The notes: generated by a model from the letters alone, not told the origin. DNA of 64,000 bases from JBMDXK01 sp048594375 (GCA_048594375.1 JBMDXK010000034.1:186001-250000), one strand, 5' to 3'; positions 14,892-25,081 are shown, counted from the first letter of the stretch. Program-made: numbers and translations.

Positions 14892-15353
14892 TTAGGAATT
14901 TTGCGCCGTGTTAAGCTCCGCCACTACGCTCTCAAAATCGCGGGCTTCGCGGAAATCGCGGTAAACCGAAGCGAAGCGCACATAGGCAATTGGATCAATG
15001 GCTTTGAGGCCATCCATCACCATTTCGCCAATCAGCTTGGAAGCAATGTCAGACTCGCCGGAAGCCTCAAGCTTATGCACGATGCTGCTGACCAGCGTGT
15101 CAATCTTTTCTGGCGCCACAGGCCGTTTGCGCAAAGCAATGTTGATGGAACGCTCCAACTTTTCACGCTCAAAAGGAATACGTCTTCCAGAACTTTTAAT
15201 GACGAACAGCTCGCGAATCTGAATACGCTCAAAAGTGGTAAATCTCTGGCCGCATTCCGGGCAACTCCTGCGGCGGCGAATAGCGGTGTCATCCTCAATG
15301 GAGCGGGAATCTTTAACCTGTGTTTCAGGGTTTCCGCAATGGGGACATTTCAT
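14892..15353 (-). CDS. nrdR: Transcriptional repressor NrdR
   Basis: 153 residues, the usual length. The N-terminal zinc ribbon has CPHC at residue 3 and CPEC near 34; then comes the ATP-cone domain beginning [17 protein letters not shown]. NrdR senses nucleotides through the ATP cone and represses ribonucleotide reductase genes. It lies downstream of glyA on the same strand, an arrangement frequent in alphaproteobacteria, but a strong terminator between them suggests separate transcripts. It is the first chromosomal gene right of the prophage remnant. Confidence 0.96.
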   Translation of the reverse strand: MKCPHCGNPETQVKDSRSIEDDTAIRRRRSCPECGQRFTTFERIQIRELFVIKSSGRRIPFEREKLERSINIALRKRPVAPEKIDTLVSSIVHKLEASGESDIASKLIGEMVMDGLKAIDPIAYVRFASVYRDFREARDFESVVAELNTAQNS

Positions 15354-15453
15354 GCGCTGACCCTTCCCCTGATTTCAGGATTGCGTACAGTAAAATCCAT
15401 GTACGAATCATTTTTAACACTCACGATACAATGCCGTAATCTTTCAAAAAATG

Positions 15454-15482
15454 CAAAAGCCGGACACAGCATGTCCGGCTTT
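15454..15482 (-). terminator. Terminator after glyA
   Basis: Twelve-base stem AAAAGCCGGACA/TGTCCGGCTTTT with a five-base loop. T-rich sequence follows on the minus strand, so it ends the glyA transcript 25 bases after the stop. Confidence 0.8.
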
Positions 15483-15506
15483 TCTTCAAGAGCTTAAAGC
15501 CAAAGC

Positions 15507-16820
15507 TTAAAGTGAAGGATAAAGTGGGAAACGCGCAACAAGCTCTTTCACTTTCGCGCGAACCGCTGCCTCAGCGGCTTCATCCTGATCGGTACCTTTT
15601 TCGGAAAGCGGGTTCAGCACTTCGGCAATCAGATCACCAATAAGCTGGAATTCTTTCACGCCAAAGCCGCGTGTTGTACCGGCTGGTGTACCCAAACGGA
15701 TACCGGATGTCACCATCGGCTTTTCGGGATCAAACGGTACACCATTTTTATTGCAGGTAATGTGCGCACGACCCAAAGCAATTTCAGACACCTTGCCAGT
15801 CAGTTTTTTCGGGCGCAGATCGGTGAGAACAATGTGCGTGTCTGTGCCGCCGGAAACAATAGCAAAGCCATGGCCTTTCAACGTTTCAGCCAGAGCGCGT
15901 GCGTTGGCCACAACCTGATTGGCATACACTTTAAACTCTGGACGCAACGCTTCACCAAAAGCAACTGCTTTTGCCGCAATCACATGCATCAGAGGGCCGC
16001 CCTGAATACCGGGGAAGATGGCCGAATTGATTTTCTTGGACAGCTCTTCGTTGTTGGTAAGAATGAGACCGCCGCGAGGACCACGCAGTGTTTTATGGGT
16101 TGTAGAAGTCACAACGTCAGCATGATCCAGAGGATTTGGATGCGCGCCACCTGCCACAAGCCCCGCAAAGTGCGCCATATCCACCATAAAGATTGCGCCA
16201 ACAGATTTAGCAATCTGCGCAAAGCGTGCAAAATCAATAATGCGTGGATAAGCAGAACCACCGGCAATAATCAGTTTTGGCTTGTGTTCATTGGCCAGAC
16301 GCTCAACTTCATCGTAATCAATCAGGTGATTGTCTTCGCGCACGCCATAAGCAACAGCGTTGAACCATTTACCGGACACGTTGACCGGCGCGCCGTGGGT
16401 CAAATGACCGCCCGCAGCAAGATTGAGACCCATGAAGGTATCACCCGGTTTCAGGCAGGCAAGAAATACAGCCTGATTGGCCTGTGAACCGGAGTTGGGC
16501 TGTACGTTAGCAAATTTTGCATTGAAGAGACGGCAGGCGCGATCAATGGCCAGCTGTTCTGTTACGTCAACACATTGGCAACCGCCATAATAACGGCGGC
16601 CAGGATAGCCTTCCGCATATTTGTTGGTTAGCACAGTACCTTGTGCTTCAATAACAGCAAGGGAAACAATGTTCTCAGAAGCAATCAGCTCGATTTCATC
16701 CCGCTGACGACCCAGTTCCGCAGTAATGCTTGCCATCACTTCAGGATCACGATCCGCAAGGTGCTGGGTGAAAAATGTGCTTTCCGCATTGGCGCTCTGG
16801 CGCAGTTCACTGGCTGACAT
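15507..16820 (-). CDS. glyA: Serine hydroxymethyltransferase
   Basis: 437 residues, normal length. It converts serine and tetrahydrofolate to glycine and 5,10-methylene-tetrahydrofolate, using pyridoxal phosphate. The PLP lysine lies in [14 protein letters not shown], and the [13 protein letters not shown] and [10 protein letters not shown] motifs of the substrate site are present. ATG 16820 has CTTAAGGAGAAG upstream. The leader contains a hairpin with 11-base arms (16867-16894), not matching any riboswitch I know. Confidence 0.97.
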   Translation of the reverse strand: MSASELRQSANAESTFFTQHLADRDPEVMASITAELGRQRDEIELIASENIVSLAVIEAQGTVLTNKYAEGYPGRRYYGGCQCVDVTEQLAIDRACRLFNAKFANVQPNSGSQANQAVFLACLKPGDTFMGLNLAAGGHLTHGAPVNVSGKWFNAVAYGVREDNHLIDYDEVERLANEHKPKLIIAGGSAYPRIIDFARFAQIAKSVGAIFMVDMAHFAGLVAGGAHPNPLDHADVVTSTTHKTLRGPRGGLILTNNEELSKKINSAIFPGIQGGPLMHVIAAKAVAFGEALRPEFKVYANQVVANARALAETLKGHGFAIVSGGTDTHIVLTDLRPKKLTGKVSEIALGRAHITCNKNGVPFDPEKPMVTSGIRLGTPAGTTRGFGVKEFQLIGDLIAEVLNPLSEKGTDQDEAAEAAVRAKVKELVARFPLYPSL

Positions 16821-16866
16821 ACAAGCTTCTCCTTAAGGGGTGTATATAACGCAAGAAGAAAGCTTC

Positions 16867-16894
16867 CTGCATATAAATAAAACTTTATATGCAG
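16867..16894 (-). promoter_or_regulatory. Hairpin in the glyA leader
   Basis: CTGCATATAAA-TAAAAC-TTTATATGCAG, perfect 11-base arms, lies 47 bases before the glyA start. AT-rich arms and the lack of a T-run make a terminator unlikely; it may be an operator dyad. Confidence 0.4.
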
Positions 16895-16960
16895 ACCCGA
16901 TACCATATTTCTAGAGCTTAAGCTAGATGGTTTTAAAAGAACTCCGCTCTTTTTTACTCA

Positions 16961-16987
16961 AAAGGAGCGCCTTAAGAGCGCTCCTTT
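16961..16987 (-). terminator. Terminator of the glycine-zipper gene
   Basis: AAAGGAGCGC-CTTAAGA-GCGCTCCTTT, ten-base arms, directly after the stop of the gene at 16994. The minus strand continues with TTGAGTAAAAAA. It separates this gene from glyA. Confidence 0.65.
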
Positions 16988-16993
16988 AAATGC

Positions 16994-17389
16994 TTAACGG
17001 CAAGGGCGGTGTGAAACGCGCACCACGCGGCCATTGGATTGCTGGGCATAGCAGTTGCCCCGCTTGTTGAAATAGCGCGTGTTATAAACAGGACGACGGT
17101 CATAACGGCGATCATCATAATAACGGCGGTCATTACGGCTGTAATGGCGACGTTTTCTATCCTGACTATGGCCGATAGCACCACCGGCAACCCCCCCAAC
17201 AACCGCACCGGCAACAGCACCACCCACGCGGCCTGTGGCAACGCCGCCAACAAGAGCGCCAGCACCGGCGCCAATCAATGCACCTCTGGTGGTGCGATCC
17301 CGCGCTGATGCTTCAGGAACAGCAACGCTTGCGCCAAAGGTAAGGGCGCCAAGAACCAGTGCTGCGGATAAGAACGTTTTTTTCATCAT
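16994..17389 (-). CDS. Exported glycine-zipper protein
   Basis: 131 residues from the ATG at 17389 behind AAAGGA. A Sec signal peptide is followed by a Gly-zipper of about 45 residues (ALIGAGAGALVGGV, GAVAGAVVGGVAGG) resembling the 17-kDa surface antigen family, and then by an Arg/Tyr-rich basic tail with two Cys residues, ending CR. Lack of a lipobox Cys suggests it is soluble or membrane-inserted through the zipper. The tail, rich in YDDRRYDRR, could bind nucleic acid or peptidoglycan. Function unknown. Confidence 0.8.
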   Translation of the reverse strand: MMKKTFLSAALVLGALTFGASVAVPEASARDRTTRGALIGAGAGALVGGVATGRVGGAVAGAVVGGVAGGAIGHSQDRKRRHYSRNDRRYYDDRRYDRRPVYNTRYFNKRGNCYAQQSNGRVVRVSHRPCR

Positions 17390-17439
17390 GCTTTATGTCC
17401 TTTATGTTACATCAAAGGGAAACAGCAGTTTATACAAAG

Positions 17440-17540
17440 AGACCATGATAAGCCTATCAAGGATTTTCATTACAAGTCTTTGTTTCCTAGCGTATTTTTC
17501 CCTATAATCAAGCAATTCACCGAAACCCGCTTATAAAGCA
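17440..17540. repeat. Dispersed AAGTCTTTGTTT element, copy 1
   Basis: Contains the box AAGTCTTTGTTT (17474-17485) and 36 bases later the second box CCGAAACCCGCTTATAAAGC (17520-17539). It shares this order with copies at 20490, 28840, 51749 and 61333. The hairpin that precedes the first box elsewhere is weak here. Confidence 0.5.
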
Positions 17541-17642
17541 GACAGTATATTAGAGTAGTTTGTTTCATTCTTTATACGCAGTTATAGCGTTTTCCCTGCG
17601 CAAAAGGAAATAAAAAGTGCTTGCAATGGGCAGCAATCAGAC

Positions 17643-19286
17643 TCACCCTGCGGCACGAACAGGAAGCCGGTTTGAAGCTTTGGCAATGCTTTCTTCCGGC
17701 TTTTGGGGATTTTCGGCATTCCGTAAAGGTGCCATCGCCTCAATTAAAGAAAGATAGGACGATAACGGCAAGGGTGGTGAAAATACAAACCCCTGAACCC
17801 CTTTAACACCCCGCTCGCGCAGATACTGCACTTGCTCGAATGTTTCTACGCCTTCGGCAATCAAATCGATGGAAAGTTCATCCGCAAGACGGATGAGGGT
17901 GTCCACAATCGCTGCGGAATAAAGACCCGTGCCAATCGTATCCACAAACATCTTGTCCATTTTCATCTGGTCAATGCCAAGCTTCAACAAATAAGACAAG
18001 CCGCTATGCCCTGTTCCCACATCATCCAGCGCGACCCGTACTCCCAATGCCTGTAAGCGCGCAATAACCACTCTGGCGCGGGTCATGTTCGGCAAAGGGT
18101 CGCGCTCGGTAACCTCAAGGGTTATCTGTTCCATCTTCACAGATGATCCGCTGAAAATCCGCTCTACATCACCAATTATCTCAAAATTGTCGAAATGTCC
18201 TGCCACAAGATTAAATGACATTTTCAATTCTGCGCGGGAAGCATAGGCTGCCTGAAGTTCATCCCGCGCTTTTATCATCAAACTGCGGGTAATATCAAAA
18301 ATCTGCCCCGTGGCTTCCGCAATAGCAATAAAGTGACCCGGCCCTTCAATGGAGCCGTCGGATCTCCGGCGGCGCACCAGAACCTCACAGCCGAGCAATT
18401 TTCCCGTCTGAATATCAATGACAGGCTGATAATAAGGGATAAACCATCCTCTTCTCAAGCTTTGCTGAATATGGCGTTCCGGCCCATGCAACTGCCTTGC
18501 GGTAACAAACACACCCAGCATGATAATCACCGCCAAGGCTGCACCGCCGACATTTCCATAAAAGAATAAATCCCTGTAACTTTTCCAAAATGCAGAACTG
18601 GGAACGGTTAACACAAGATAAAAAGGATATTTAGAGGAAGGAATTTCAATCTGCGTTGCGTTGCCCCCCTTGCTTTCTTCAAGCCTTACCTCTTCAGAGG
18701 TTGTTCGCTCTGCAATCAAGGTATTATCAAACTGACGAATCTCCACCAGAAAATTTGCCTGCAATCTGCCAAGAACAACATGCGGAATAAGACCTTTTCC
18801 CGGCACTATCGCGGCAAAACCCCAACCGTCACGAAAACGCCAGGTCAGCTTGACAGAACGCGCATCTGCATTGAGAAGATCCGCAACTGAAAATTTGATG
18901 CTGTTGTGAATAGTGCTGCTGTCACGGGTGATTTGCTGCATGATCTGAACCCGCTCGGCACTGGAACATACCGGTGTTCCAGTCTGGTCAATAACCATTA
19001 TCTCGCCAATGAACTGCGTTGCACGGGCAGCACGGGACATGCGCTCATATTGTTCCGGTGCGCACCCGTGGGCATTGCGCATACCCAACGTAATCAGCGC
19101 TGTCATGGCCTCATCAAGCCGCGCTTCCACCAATGCGAGCATATCCATACCCGCAGCACGGATGTTGTCATCGCCCTGCGCACGCACATGGAACCACAAC
19201 AGAAAATTCAACCCTATAACCGGCGTTACCGCAATCAGGGCTCCGATCAACAATATTTTCCACCGTGTCCGTTTTGTGCGGTGCAA
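17643..19286 (-). CDS. CSS-motif EAL-domain c-di-GMP phosphodiesterase
   Basis: 547 residues: a membrane helix at about 12-33, a periplasmic CSS-motif domain (second Cys in GTPVCSSAE near 110), a second membrane helix near 245-265, and a cytoplasmic EAL domain from 275 to 525. All usual EAL catalytic positions are present: EVLVR, the Asn of FNLVAGHF, LEVTE, LDDVGTG, KMDK and EGVE, so c-di-GMP hydrolysis is expected. Proteins of this layout (PdeC type) are controlled by the redox state of the periplasmic cysteines. No GGDEF domain is present. The gene is isolated, with its own leader. Confidence 0.93.
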   Translation of the reverse strand: MHRTKRTRWKILLIGALIAVTPVIGLNFLLWFHVRAQGDDNIRAAGMDMLALVEARLDEAMTALITLGMRNAHGCAPEQYERMSRAARATQFIGEIMVIDQTGTPVCSSAERVQIMQQITRDSSTIHNSIKFSVADLLNADARSVKLTWRFRDGWGFAAIVPGKGLIPHVVLGRLQANFLVEIRQFDNTLIAERTTSEEVRLEESKGGNATQIEIPSSKYPFYLVLTVPSSAFWKSYRDLFFYGNVGGAALAVIIMLGVFVTARQLHGPERHIQQSLRRGWFIPYYQPVIDIQTGKLLGCEVLVRRRRSDGSIEGPGHFIAIAEATGQIFDITRSLMIKARDELQAAYASRAELKMSFNLVAGHFDNFEIIGDVERIFSGSSVKMEQITLEVTERDPLPNMTRARVVIARLQALGVRVALDDVGTGHSGLSYLLKLGIDQMKMDKMFVDTIGTGLYSAAIVDTLIRLADELSIDLIAEGVETFEQVQYLRERGVKGVQGFVFSPPLPLSSYLSLIEAMAPLRNAENPQKPEESIAKASNRLPVRAAG

Positions 19287-19441
19287 TCAGCTATTCCCCC
19301 AAAGGCCCAGCGGCGTTATTGTGTTTTTGCCGCTGGAGAATCTTCACAGAATTTTCCATGCATAAAGAACTTTAACTCCCAATGTCATATTGTCGAGACC
19401 TAGTTTCCCTTTTTCTTTTTTTAATAACAGATAGATACATC

Positions 19442-20338
19442 ATGCAGACCTTGTTTATCGGCCAATCCTATATTGATATCACATTCCTGACAGACCACAT
19501 CCCCACAGGCGATGAGAAGCACGTTGCACAGGATTACGCTGTATCCTTCGGTGGCAACGCTATTACAGCTGCCTTTTGTTGTGCAAAACTCGGCCTGCCT
19601 ACAGCATTGCTTTGCACCTTTGCACCGGACTGGCTAGGACGCATGTTTGAAGATATGGCCAACAATTATGCCGTATCCTTAACAAAAAGAAAAGTCTCCC
19701 GTTCATCACTTTCGTTTATCATGCCTCAAAATGGTAAACGCGCTGTTGTGCGGTGCCGCGATAACGCCTTCCTCGAACCCTTCCCCGTAATTGATTTGCA
19801 GAATTTCCAAGCATTGCATGTGGATGGACATCAGCCAGATGCCGCGCTTTATTATGCCCGCGAATGCCGCGCGCGGGGCATTCTCACCTCACTGGATGGC
19901 GGCGCGGTTCGGGAAAACACCGATGAACTGCTCGGATATATTGATGTTGCGGTTGTTTCCGAGCAAATGGCACAGCAAATGACACTTTCCGCTGAGGGCA
20001 TGCTTGCCCATCTGCAAAACAAAGGTTGCCGTGTGGGCGCTGTAACCATGGGCGAACGCGGTGTGCTGTGGTACGCACCCGGCCACGAACCGCAAATTTT
20101 GCCTGCACTTCCCGTTCCCAAAGAAAAGGTGATTGACACCAACGGCGCAGGCGATATTTTTCATGGGGGATATCTTTATTCCTGCCTGACATGGCCTCAA
20201 AAAGACTGGGATAGCCATTTTCGCTTTGCCCGCGCAGCATCCGCCCACGCCATCCAGCATCTTGGCAATGAAGCCAGCCTGCCCAGTGTTCAAGATATTG
20301 AACATATGATAAGCCTGTATGATACTATACCAACTTAA
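19442..20338 (+). CDS. PfkB-family carbohydrate kinase
   Basis: 298 residues from the ATG at 19442; an upstream in-frame start would add a hydrophobic stretch foreign to the family. The N-terminal SFGGNAITAAFCCAKLG and the C-terminal DTNGAGDIFHGGYL (anion hole and catalytic Asp) identify the ribokinase fold. The substrate is not evident; sugar or nucleoside kinases of this family vary. The gene is transcribed on its own between the divergent EAL gene and hemB. Confidence 0.88.
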   Translation: MQTLFIGQSYIDITFLTDHIPTGDEKHVAQDYAVSFGGNAITAAFCCAKLGLPTALLCTFAPDWLGRMFEDMANNYAVSLTKRKVSRSSLSFIMPQNGKRAVVRCRDNAFLEPFPVIDLQNFQALHVDGHQPDAALYYARECRARGILTSLDGGAVRENTDELLGYIDVAVVSEQMAQQMTLSAEGMLAHLQNKGCRVGAVTMGERGVLWYAPGHEPQILPALPVPKEKVIDTNGAGDIFHGGYLYSCLTWPQKDWDSHFRFARAASAHAIQHLGNEASLPSVQDIEHMISLYDTIPT

Positions 20339-20489
20339 GATTAAAATTATGCCATGTGGATACGCTTTACCGCACTCTTGGGTATGGTATTTTTAACCTA
20401 TGGGCATATGTTCATAGGCGTTTTGATGTGCTAACACAGGACTATTGTGAGCCTGCGGCCTGATTTTACAACCGTGTTGCAGGCAACAC

Positions 20490-20596
20490 CCATGCACTGT
20501 AGTGTTTTGAGAAAATAATTTGAAAATCACTATAAGTCTTTGTTTTTGAGCAATTTTTGGCAAAATACTATCCGTTTTGCTGGAATTGCCACAACA
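20490..20596. repeat. Dispersed AAGTCTTTGTTT element, copy 2
   Basis: An imperfect hairpin (AGTGTTTT with AAAATCACT) leads into TATAAGTCTTTGTTTTTGAG (20531-20550), then ATCCGTTTTGCTGGAATTGC (20569-20588). It lies directly before the hemB start. A separate perfect hairpin GTGTTGC-AG-GCAACAC is at 20472-20487. Confidence 0.55.
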
Positions 20597-20602
20597 CGGC
20601 CT

Positions 20603-21640
20603 ATGGATATGCAGCAAAAAGCTCATCTTTTCGGTTCTACGGATTCCTGTTCAGCTCTTGATTTGCCGGTGCGTTTGCGCCGCAACCGCAAGGCGGCGTG
20701 GGTGCGGGATATTGTGCGCGAAAATACCCTGCGCACCAGCGATCTGATTGTACCTATGTTCGTCATTGAAGGCGAAGGTGAGCGCCATGCCGTACCTTCC
20801 ATGCCCCAGATTGAACGGGTAAGCGTGGATGAAGCCGTTGCCGATGCACAACGCGCCGCCAGCCTCGGCATCCCTGCCCTTATTCTGTTTCCTTATATCG
20901 CTCCTTCCTTGCGCGATGCGCGGGGTTCGGAAGCGATCAATCCTGAGAATATCATCTGCCGCGCCATCCGCGCCATCAAACAGGCGGTGCCGGAAATCGG
21001 CATCATCAGCGATGTTGCGCTTGACCCCTATACCAGCCACGGCCATGATGGCATCATGCTGGATACACACATTGTCAATGATCCGACCACCGCCATTCTG
21101 GCGCGACAGGCTCTGCTGCACGCTCAGGCGGGTGCAGATGTTATTGCGCCTTCCGATATGATGGATGGGCGTGTGCGGGAAATCCGTACTCTGCTGGATG
21201 TGAACGGCTATCAGGACGTATCCATCATGTCTTATGCCGCCAAATATGCTTCTGCGTTTTATGGTCCGTTCCGTGATGCCATTGGCACCAATGCCGTTCT
21301 CACCGGCGACAAGCGCACCTATCAAATGGATCCCGCCAACAGCGACGAGGCTTTGCGGGAATGCGCCCTTGATCTGGAAGAAGGCGCAGATATGCTGATT
21401 GTGAAACCCGGTATGCCGTATCTTGATGTGTTGTGGCGGGTCAAGGATGCCTTCCGGATGCCCACCATCGCTTATCAGGTTTCAGGAGAATACGCCATGA
21501 TCCACGCGGCGGCGCAAAACGGCTGGCTTGATCTGGAACGCACCGCTTATGAAAGTCTAATCGCGTTCAAACGCGCTGGCGCCGATGCCATTATTACCTA
21601 TTTCGCCTATAAAATAGCCGATAAAATTAAAAACGGATAA
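20603..21640 (+). CDS. hemB: Delta-aminolevulinic acid dehydratase (porphobilinogen synthase)
   Basis: 345 residues from the ATG at 20603 (a longer frame starts with TTG at 20540). The two Schiff-base lysines are in MSYAAKYASAFYGPFRDA and DMLIVKPGMPYLD. The metal-site segment reads ALDPYTSHGHDG, with Asp and Ser in place of the cysteines of the zinc enzymes, as is usual for the magnesium/potassium-dependent alphaproteobacterial form. It condenses two 5-aminolevulinates in heme synthesis. A dispersed repeat covers the promoter region. Confidence 0.97.
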   Translation: MDMQQKAHLFGSTDSCSALDLPVRLRRNRKAAWVRDIVRENTLRTSDLIVPMFVIEGEGERHAVPSMPQIERVSVDEAVADAQRAASLGIPALILFPYIAPSLRDARGSEAINPENIICRAIRAIKQAVPEIGIISDVALDPYTSHGHDGIMLDTHIVNDPTTAILARQALLHAQAGADVIAPSDMMDGRVREIRTLLDVNGYQDVSIMSYAAKYASAFYGPFRDAIGTNAVLTGDKRTYQMDPANSDEALRECALDLEEGADMLIVKPGMPYLDVLWRVKDAFRMPTIAYQVSGEYAMIHAAAQNGWLDLERTAYESLIAFKRAGADAIITYFAYKIADKIKNG

Positions 21641-21695
21641 ATCATATAAAACAATACCTTATGATTTTTTATTTATGTTTATGTGGAAGAAATCC

Positions 21696-22952
21696 ATGAC
21701 CGTTGCAGCACCCCAGACCGCCGAACGTCATCTGACCTTTAAAGACATCCTTGATGCTCTGGAGCTTGTAAAAGGCGCGATCATCAATACCCCCACCACC
21801 CACGCACCGCTGCTTTCCAAACTCAGCGGGGCGCGGATCTATGTGAAATACGAAAATCTCCAAGTCACCAATGCCTTCAAAGAGCGGGGCGCTCTGGTGA
21901 AACTGCTGCGCCTTACGCCCGAAGAACGCACCAAAGGCGTTGTTGCCATGTCGGCGGGCAATCATGCGCAAGGGCTGGCCTATCATGCCAATCAGCTCGG
22001 TATTCCCGCCACTATTGTGATGCCTGAAACCACACCCTATGTGAAAGTGCTGGCCACCCGCAACCACGGCGCTCGCGTGGAATTGCGCGGTGAAACCTTG
22101 CAGGAAGCACAGGACTATGCCGCAGAGCTCAGCCGCACAGAAGGTTTCGTCTGGGTACACCCGTTCGATGATTTTGATGTGATGGCCGGTCAAGGCACTG
22201 TGGCGCTGGAAATGCTGCGCGATGTGCCGAAGCTTGACGCAATGGTCATCCCAGTGGGCGGCGGCGGACTGATTGCCGGCATGGCCACCGCAGCAAAGGG
22301 CATCAACCCGAATATCAAAGTCTATGGGGTGGAGAGCGCTCTTTTTCCCGCCGCAATCAACGGCTTGCGGAATGAAAATCTGCCCGTGGGCGGCTCCACA
22401 CTGGCTGAAGGCATTGCGGTTAAAACCATCGGCAGCAATACCCTGCCCCACATCCGCGATCTGGTGGATGATATTTTCTTGGTGACCGAAGAACAGCTTG
22501 AAAGCGCCGTCAACATCTTTGCCACCACGCAAAAAAGCATGGCTGAAGGTGCGGGCGCCGCTGGTCTTGCCGCCGTGTTGGCCAACAAAGATGTCTTTGC
22601 CGGATTGAATGTCGGGCTGGTGCTGAGCGGTGGCAACATCGATCCGCGGCTTTTGGCTGCCATCATGGTGCGCGAGCTGGAACGCTCTGACCGCGTGGCC
22701 GCCTTCCGCATGACCATCAAGGATCAGCCGGGCATTTTAGGCCGTATCTCCACCCGCCTTGGAAACATTGGCGCGAATATTCTTGGTGTGTCGCATCGGC
22801 GGCTTTATCTCGATGTTCCCGCAAAAGGTGCATCGCTGGATATTACCGTTGAAACACGCGATCACGATCACGCGAACGAAATCATGACACTGCTGAAAGA
22901 AGAAGGCATCAATGTCCGCCGGATTCCAACAGCAGAATCCGGCTCGAACTAA
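21696..22952 (+). CDS. ilvA: Threonine ammonia-lyase with C-terminal ACT domain
   Basis: 418 residues from the ATG at 21696 (GGAAGAAAT upstream). A PLP fold-II enzyme: the lysine is in NAFKERGA, the phosphate-binding loop is VGGGGLIAG, and SAGNHAQG binds substrate. The last 75 residues form a single ACT domain (FRMTIKDQPGILGRI), as in the shorter threonine dehydratases that make 2-oxobutanoate. Hydroxythreonine or serine racemase activity in this family cannot be excluded. Twelve bases separate it from the DUF924 gene. Confidence 0.92.
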   Translation: MTVAAPQTAERHLTFKDILDALELVKGAIINTPTTHAPLLSKLSGARIYVKYENLQVTNAFKERGALVKLLRLTPEERTKGVVAMSAGNHAQGLAYHANQLGIPATIVMPETTPYVKVLATRNHGARVELRGETLQEAQDYAAELSRTEGFVWVHPFDDFDVMAGQGTVALEMLRDVPKLDAMVIPVGGGGLIAGMATAAKGINPNIKVYGVESALFPAAINGLRNENLPVGGSTLAEGIAVKTIGSNTLPHIRDLVDDIFLVTEEQLESAVNIFATTQKSMAEGAGAAGLAAVLANKDVFAGLNVGLVLSGGNIDPRLLAAIMVRELERSDRVAAFRMTIKDQPGILGRISTRLGNIGANILGVSHRRLYLDVPAKGASLDITVETRDHDHANEIMTLLKEEGINVRRIPTAESGSN

Positions 22953-22963
22953 AGGAAAAAAGC

Positions 22964-23500
22964 ATGCAAGCCAAAGATATTCTGGAGTTCTGGTTTCATG
23001 GCCACGGGGTTGACGACTGGTTTGGTGGCGGTGAGGCTTTCGATAAGAAATGCGCGGCGGTCTTATCTGCGGTTCATGCCAAAGCAGTGCGCTCCGAATT
23101 ATGGGCATGGCGGAAAGACGCACACGGCAGACTGGCAGAAATCATCCTGCTGGATCAACTTTCACGCCAGTTGTATCGCGGTGATGCGCGTGCGTTTGCC
23201 TCCGACACCATGGTCTTGGCGCTGGCTCAGGAATGTGTAGCCCAAGGGCTGGACAGGGAATTGGATAAGTTTGGCAAGCTTTTCCTCTACTTACCCTATC
23301 AGCACGCAGAATCTCTGGAAATTCAGGAAGAATCGCTGCGATTGCATCAAGCCGTGCCGGATTTTCTAGGCTTTGCGCAAGATCATCATGATATTATTGT
23401 CCGCTTTGGCCGTTTTCCTATGCGGAACAAGGCGCTGGGGCGGAAATCTACCCCGGAAGAAGATGCCTATATTGCAGAACGCGCGGGCGAAATGTATTGA
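22964..23500 (+). CDS. DUF924 family protein
   Basis: 178 residues. It matches the DUF924 pattern: EILEFWF-like start (DILEFWFHG), then DWFGGGEAFDKKC, IILLDQLSRQLYRGDARAFASD, FLYLPYQHAESLEIQEES and a closing RFGRFPMRNKALGR. It is all-helical and cytoplasmic. The biochemical role is not established. It starts 12 bases after ilvA and is probably cotranscribed. Confidence 0.9.
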   Translation: MQAKDILEFWFHGHGVDDWFGGGEAFDKKCAAVLSAVHAKAVRSELWAWRKDAHGRLAEIILLDQLSRQLYRGDARAFASDTMVLALAQECVAQGLDRELDKFGKLFLYLPYQHAESLEIQEESLRLHQAVPDFLGFAQDHHDIIVRFGRFPMRNKALGRKSTPEEDAYIAERAGEMY

Positions 23501-23723
23501 AAACGCGCTGCTTCCCTATGCCTTACGAAAAGTTTGTGCATAACGGCGCATTTTAAGCATTTGTTCTTTATTTACCGACAATACTTCGTAAAACTAAAGA
23601 CGCTAATCACACTTGTTTTTACAAATAAGAACAAAAAAGATACAAATAGCTTGCAAAGCGTGGCGATTCTTGCATAGAATGTTCCAAATAACAACCTGAA
23701 CACTTCAAGAATAAGGCAAGAAC

Positions 23724-24164
23724 ATGGCAGAATATGCGATTGAATACCCGGAACGTTCCCTCGATGGCGTGCGCCGTAAACGTGCATTTGCCTGTCTCAT
23801 TGACGCGCTGATTATTGCGATTTTAGTCTTTCTCGTCGGTATTGTGGTAAGTATCCTGGGTGTCCTCACATTTGGTCTGGCATGGCTTTTGTTTGGTGCC
23901 ATCACGCCCATTGTTGCCATTGTTTATGCCGGTATGGGAATTGGTGGCCGTGATGCCGCTACATTGGGTATGCGGGCTATGGGCATTCGCTGCACTCTCG
24001 AACGGGGCGGAAAGCCGGAATTTTTGCATGGCGCCGCGCATATTATTCTGTTTTATCTCAGTGTTAGCATCCTTACCCCGTTTATTTTGCTGGTTACTTT
24101 ATTCAACGAGCGCAAACGCTTCTTGCACGATATGCTCACCAACATTCGCGTGGTGAATGCCTGA
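23724..24164 (+). CDS. RDD family membrane protein
   Basis: 146 residues with three hydrophobic segments (about 28-45, 48-70 and 107-130). The RDD pattern is present: R and D in KRAFACLIDALIIA, and D in GGRDAATLGMRAMGIRC. Function unknown; some members act in ion transport. The gene neighbours bpt, and hemB is close by, a grouping seen in several alphaproteobacteria. Confidence 0.85.
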   Translation: MAEYAIEYPERSLDGVRRKRAFACLIDALIIAILVFLVGIVVSILGVLTFGLAWLLFGAITPIVAIVYAGMGIGGRDAATLGMRAMGIRCTLERGGKPEFLHGAAHIILFYLSVSILTPFILLVTLFNERKRFLHDMLTNIRVVNA

Positions 24165-24235
24165 GCCTCTTTCCTTCATCCTAGGCCAATGGTATGTTTT
24201 ATCACTGGGTATAACGTTTTCATGATGGGGAACGT

Positions 24236-24979
24236 GTGACAGAATTAACGCCACTTGCTCAACAGTTCTACCTCACCCGTGAAACGGAGTGTTCTTACTT
24301 GCCCTACCGCAAGGAGCGCAAAGTTTTTACCCATGTGGTTGGCGAAGACGCTGCAAGCTTTCACGATCTGCTGGCTCACGGTGGTTTTCGTCGTAGCCAG
24401 ACCGTTGCCTATCGCCCTGCGTGCGATGCCTGTCAGGCGTGTGTTTCGGTGCGGGTGTGCGTGAACGATTTCATGCTTTCAAAATCATTCAAGCGGGTTA
24501 TGGCGGCAAATGCCGACATTATTGGCGTTATGGGTGATGCTGTTGCTTCACCCGAACACTACACCCTTTTTCATCATTATCTGGCCACACGCCATGCAGA
24601 GGGTGGCATGGCAGGAATGGAACCCGCTGATTTTACGGCTATGGTGCAAGAAACCCATGTCCGTACCCGTTTGGTGGAATACCGCCTGAAAGATGGCCCT
24701 TCGGATGAGAACGGCAATACACGCCTGATGGGTGTTGCGCTTACCGATATTCTGGCCGATGGGCTTTCGATGGTTTATAGCTTTTATGATCCGGCTGAAG
24801 CGCACCGCAGCTTTGGAACCTATATTATTCTTGAACATATTGCCCGCGCGCGCAGGCTTGGAATGCCGTATGTCTATCTTGGGTACTGGGTGGATGGCTC
24901 ACCGAAAATGACTTATAAACGCCGCTTTCTACCGCAAGAGCGCCTGACATCACGGGGCTGGGAATTGATACTCCGCTAA
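24236..24979 (+). CDS. bpt: Aspartate/glutamate leucyltransferase
   Basis: 247 residues from the GTG at 24236 (GGGGAA upstream). The family markers are CSYLPYRKERKVFTHV, the cysteine group PACDACQACVSVRV, and YSFYDPAEAHRSFGTY with a final GYWVDGSPKMTYKRRF. The enzyme transfers leucine from Leu-tRNA to N-terminal Asp or Glu, marking proteins for ClpS-ClpAP degradation (N-degron pathway). Confidence 0.95.
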   Translation: MTELTPLAQQFYLTRETECSYLPYRKERKVFTHVVGEDAASFHDLLAHGGFRRSQTVAYRPACDACQACVSVRVCVNDFMLSKSFKRVMAANADIIGVMGDAVASPEHYTLFHHYLATRHAEGGMAGMEPADFTAMVQETHVRTRLVEYRLKDGPSDENGNTRLMGVALTDILADGLSMVYSFYDPAEAHRSFGTYIILEHIARARRLGMPYVYLGYWVDGSPKMTYKRRFLPQERLTSRGWELILR

Positions 24980-25081
24980 CCCCTTATTATTAGCAATTGT
25001 CCACAACAGCCCACTGCCAACCCATTGAAAACATTAGGCAATACGAACAGAGGAGCCTTCCAAGCATGTGCTATAATGGCC

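Noticed and set aside
16821..16930. Glycine or SAM riboswitch before glyA
   Set aside because: The leader has only one AT-rich hairpin and none of the conserved motifs of those riboswitches.
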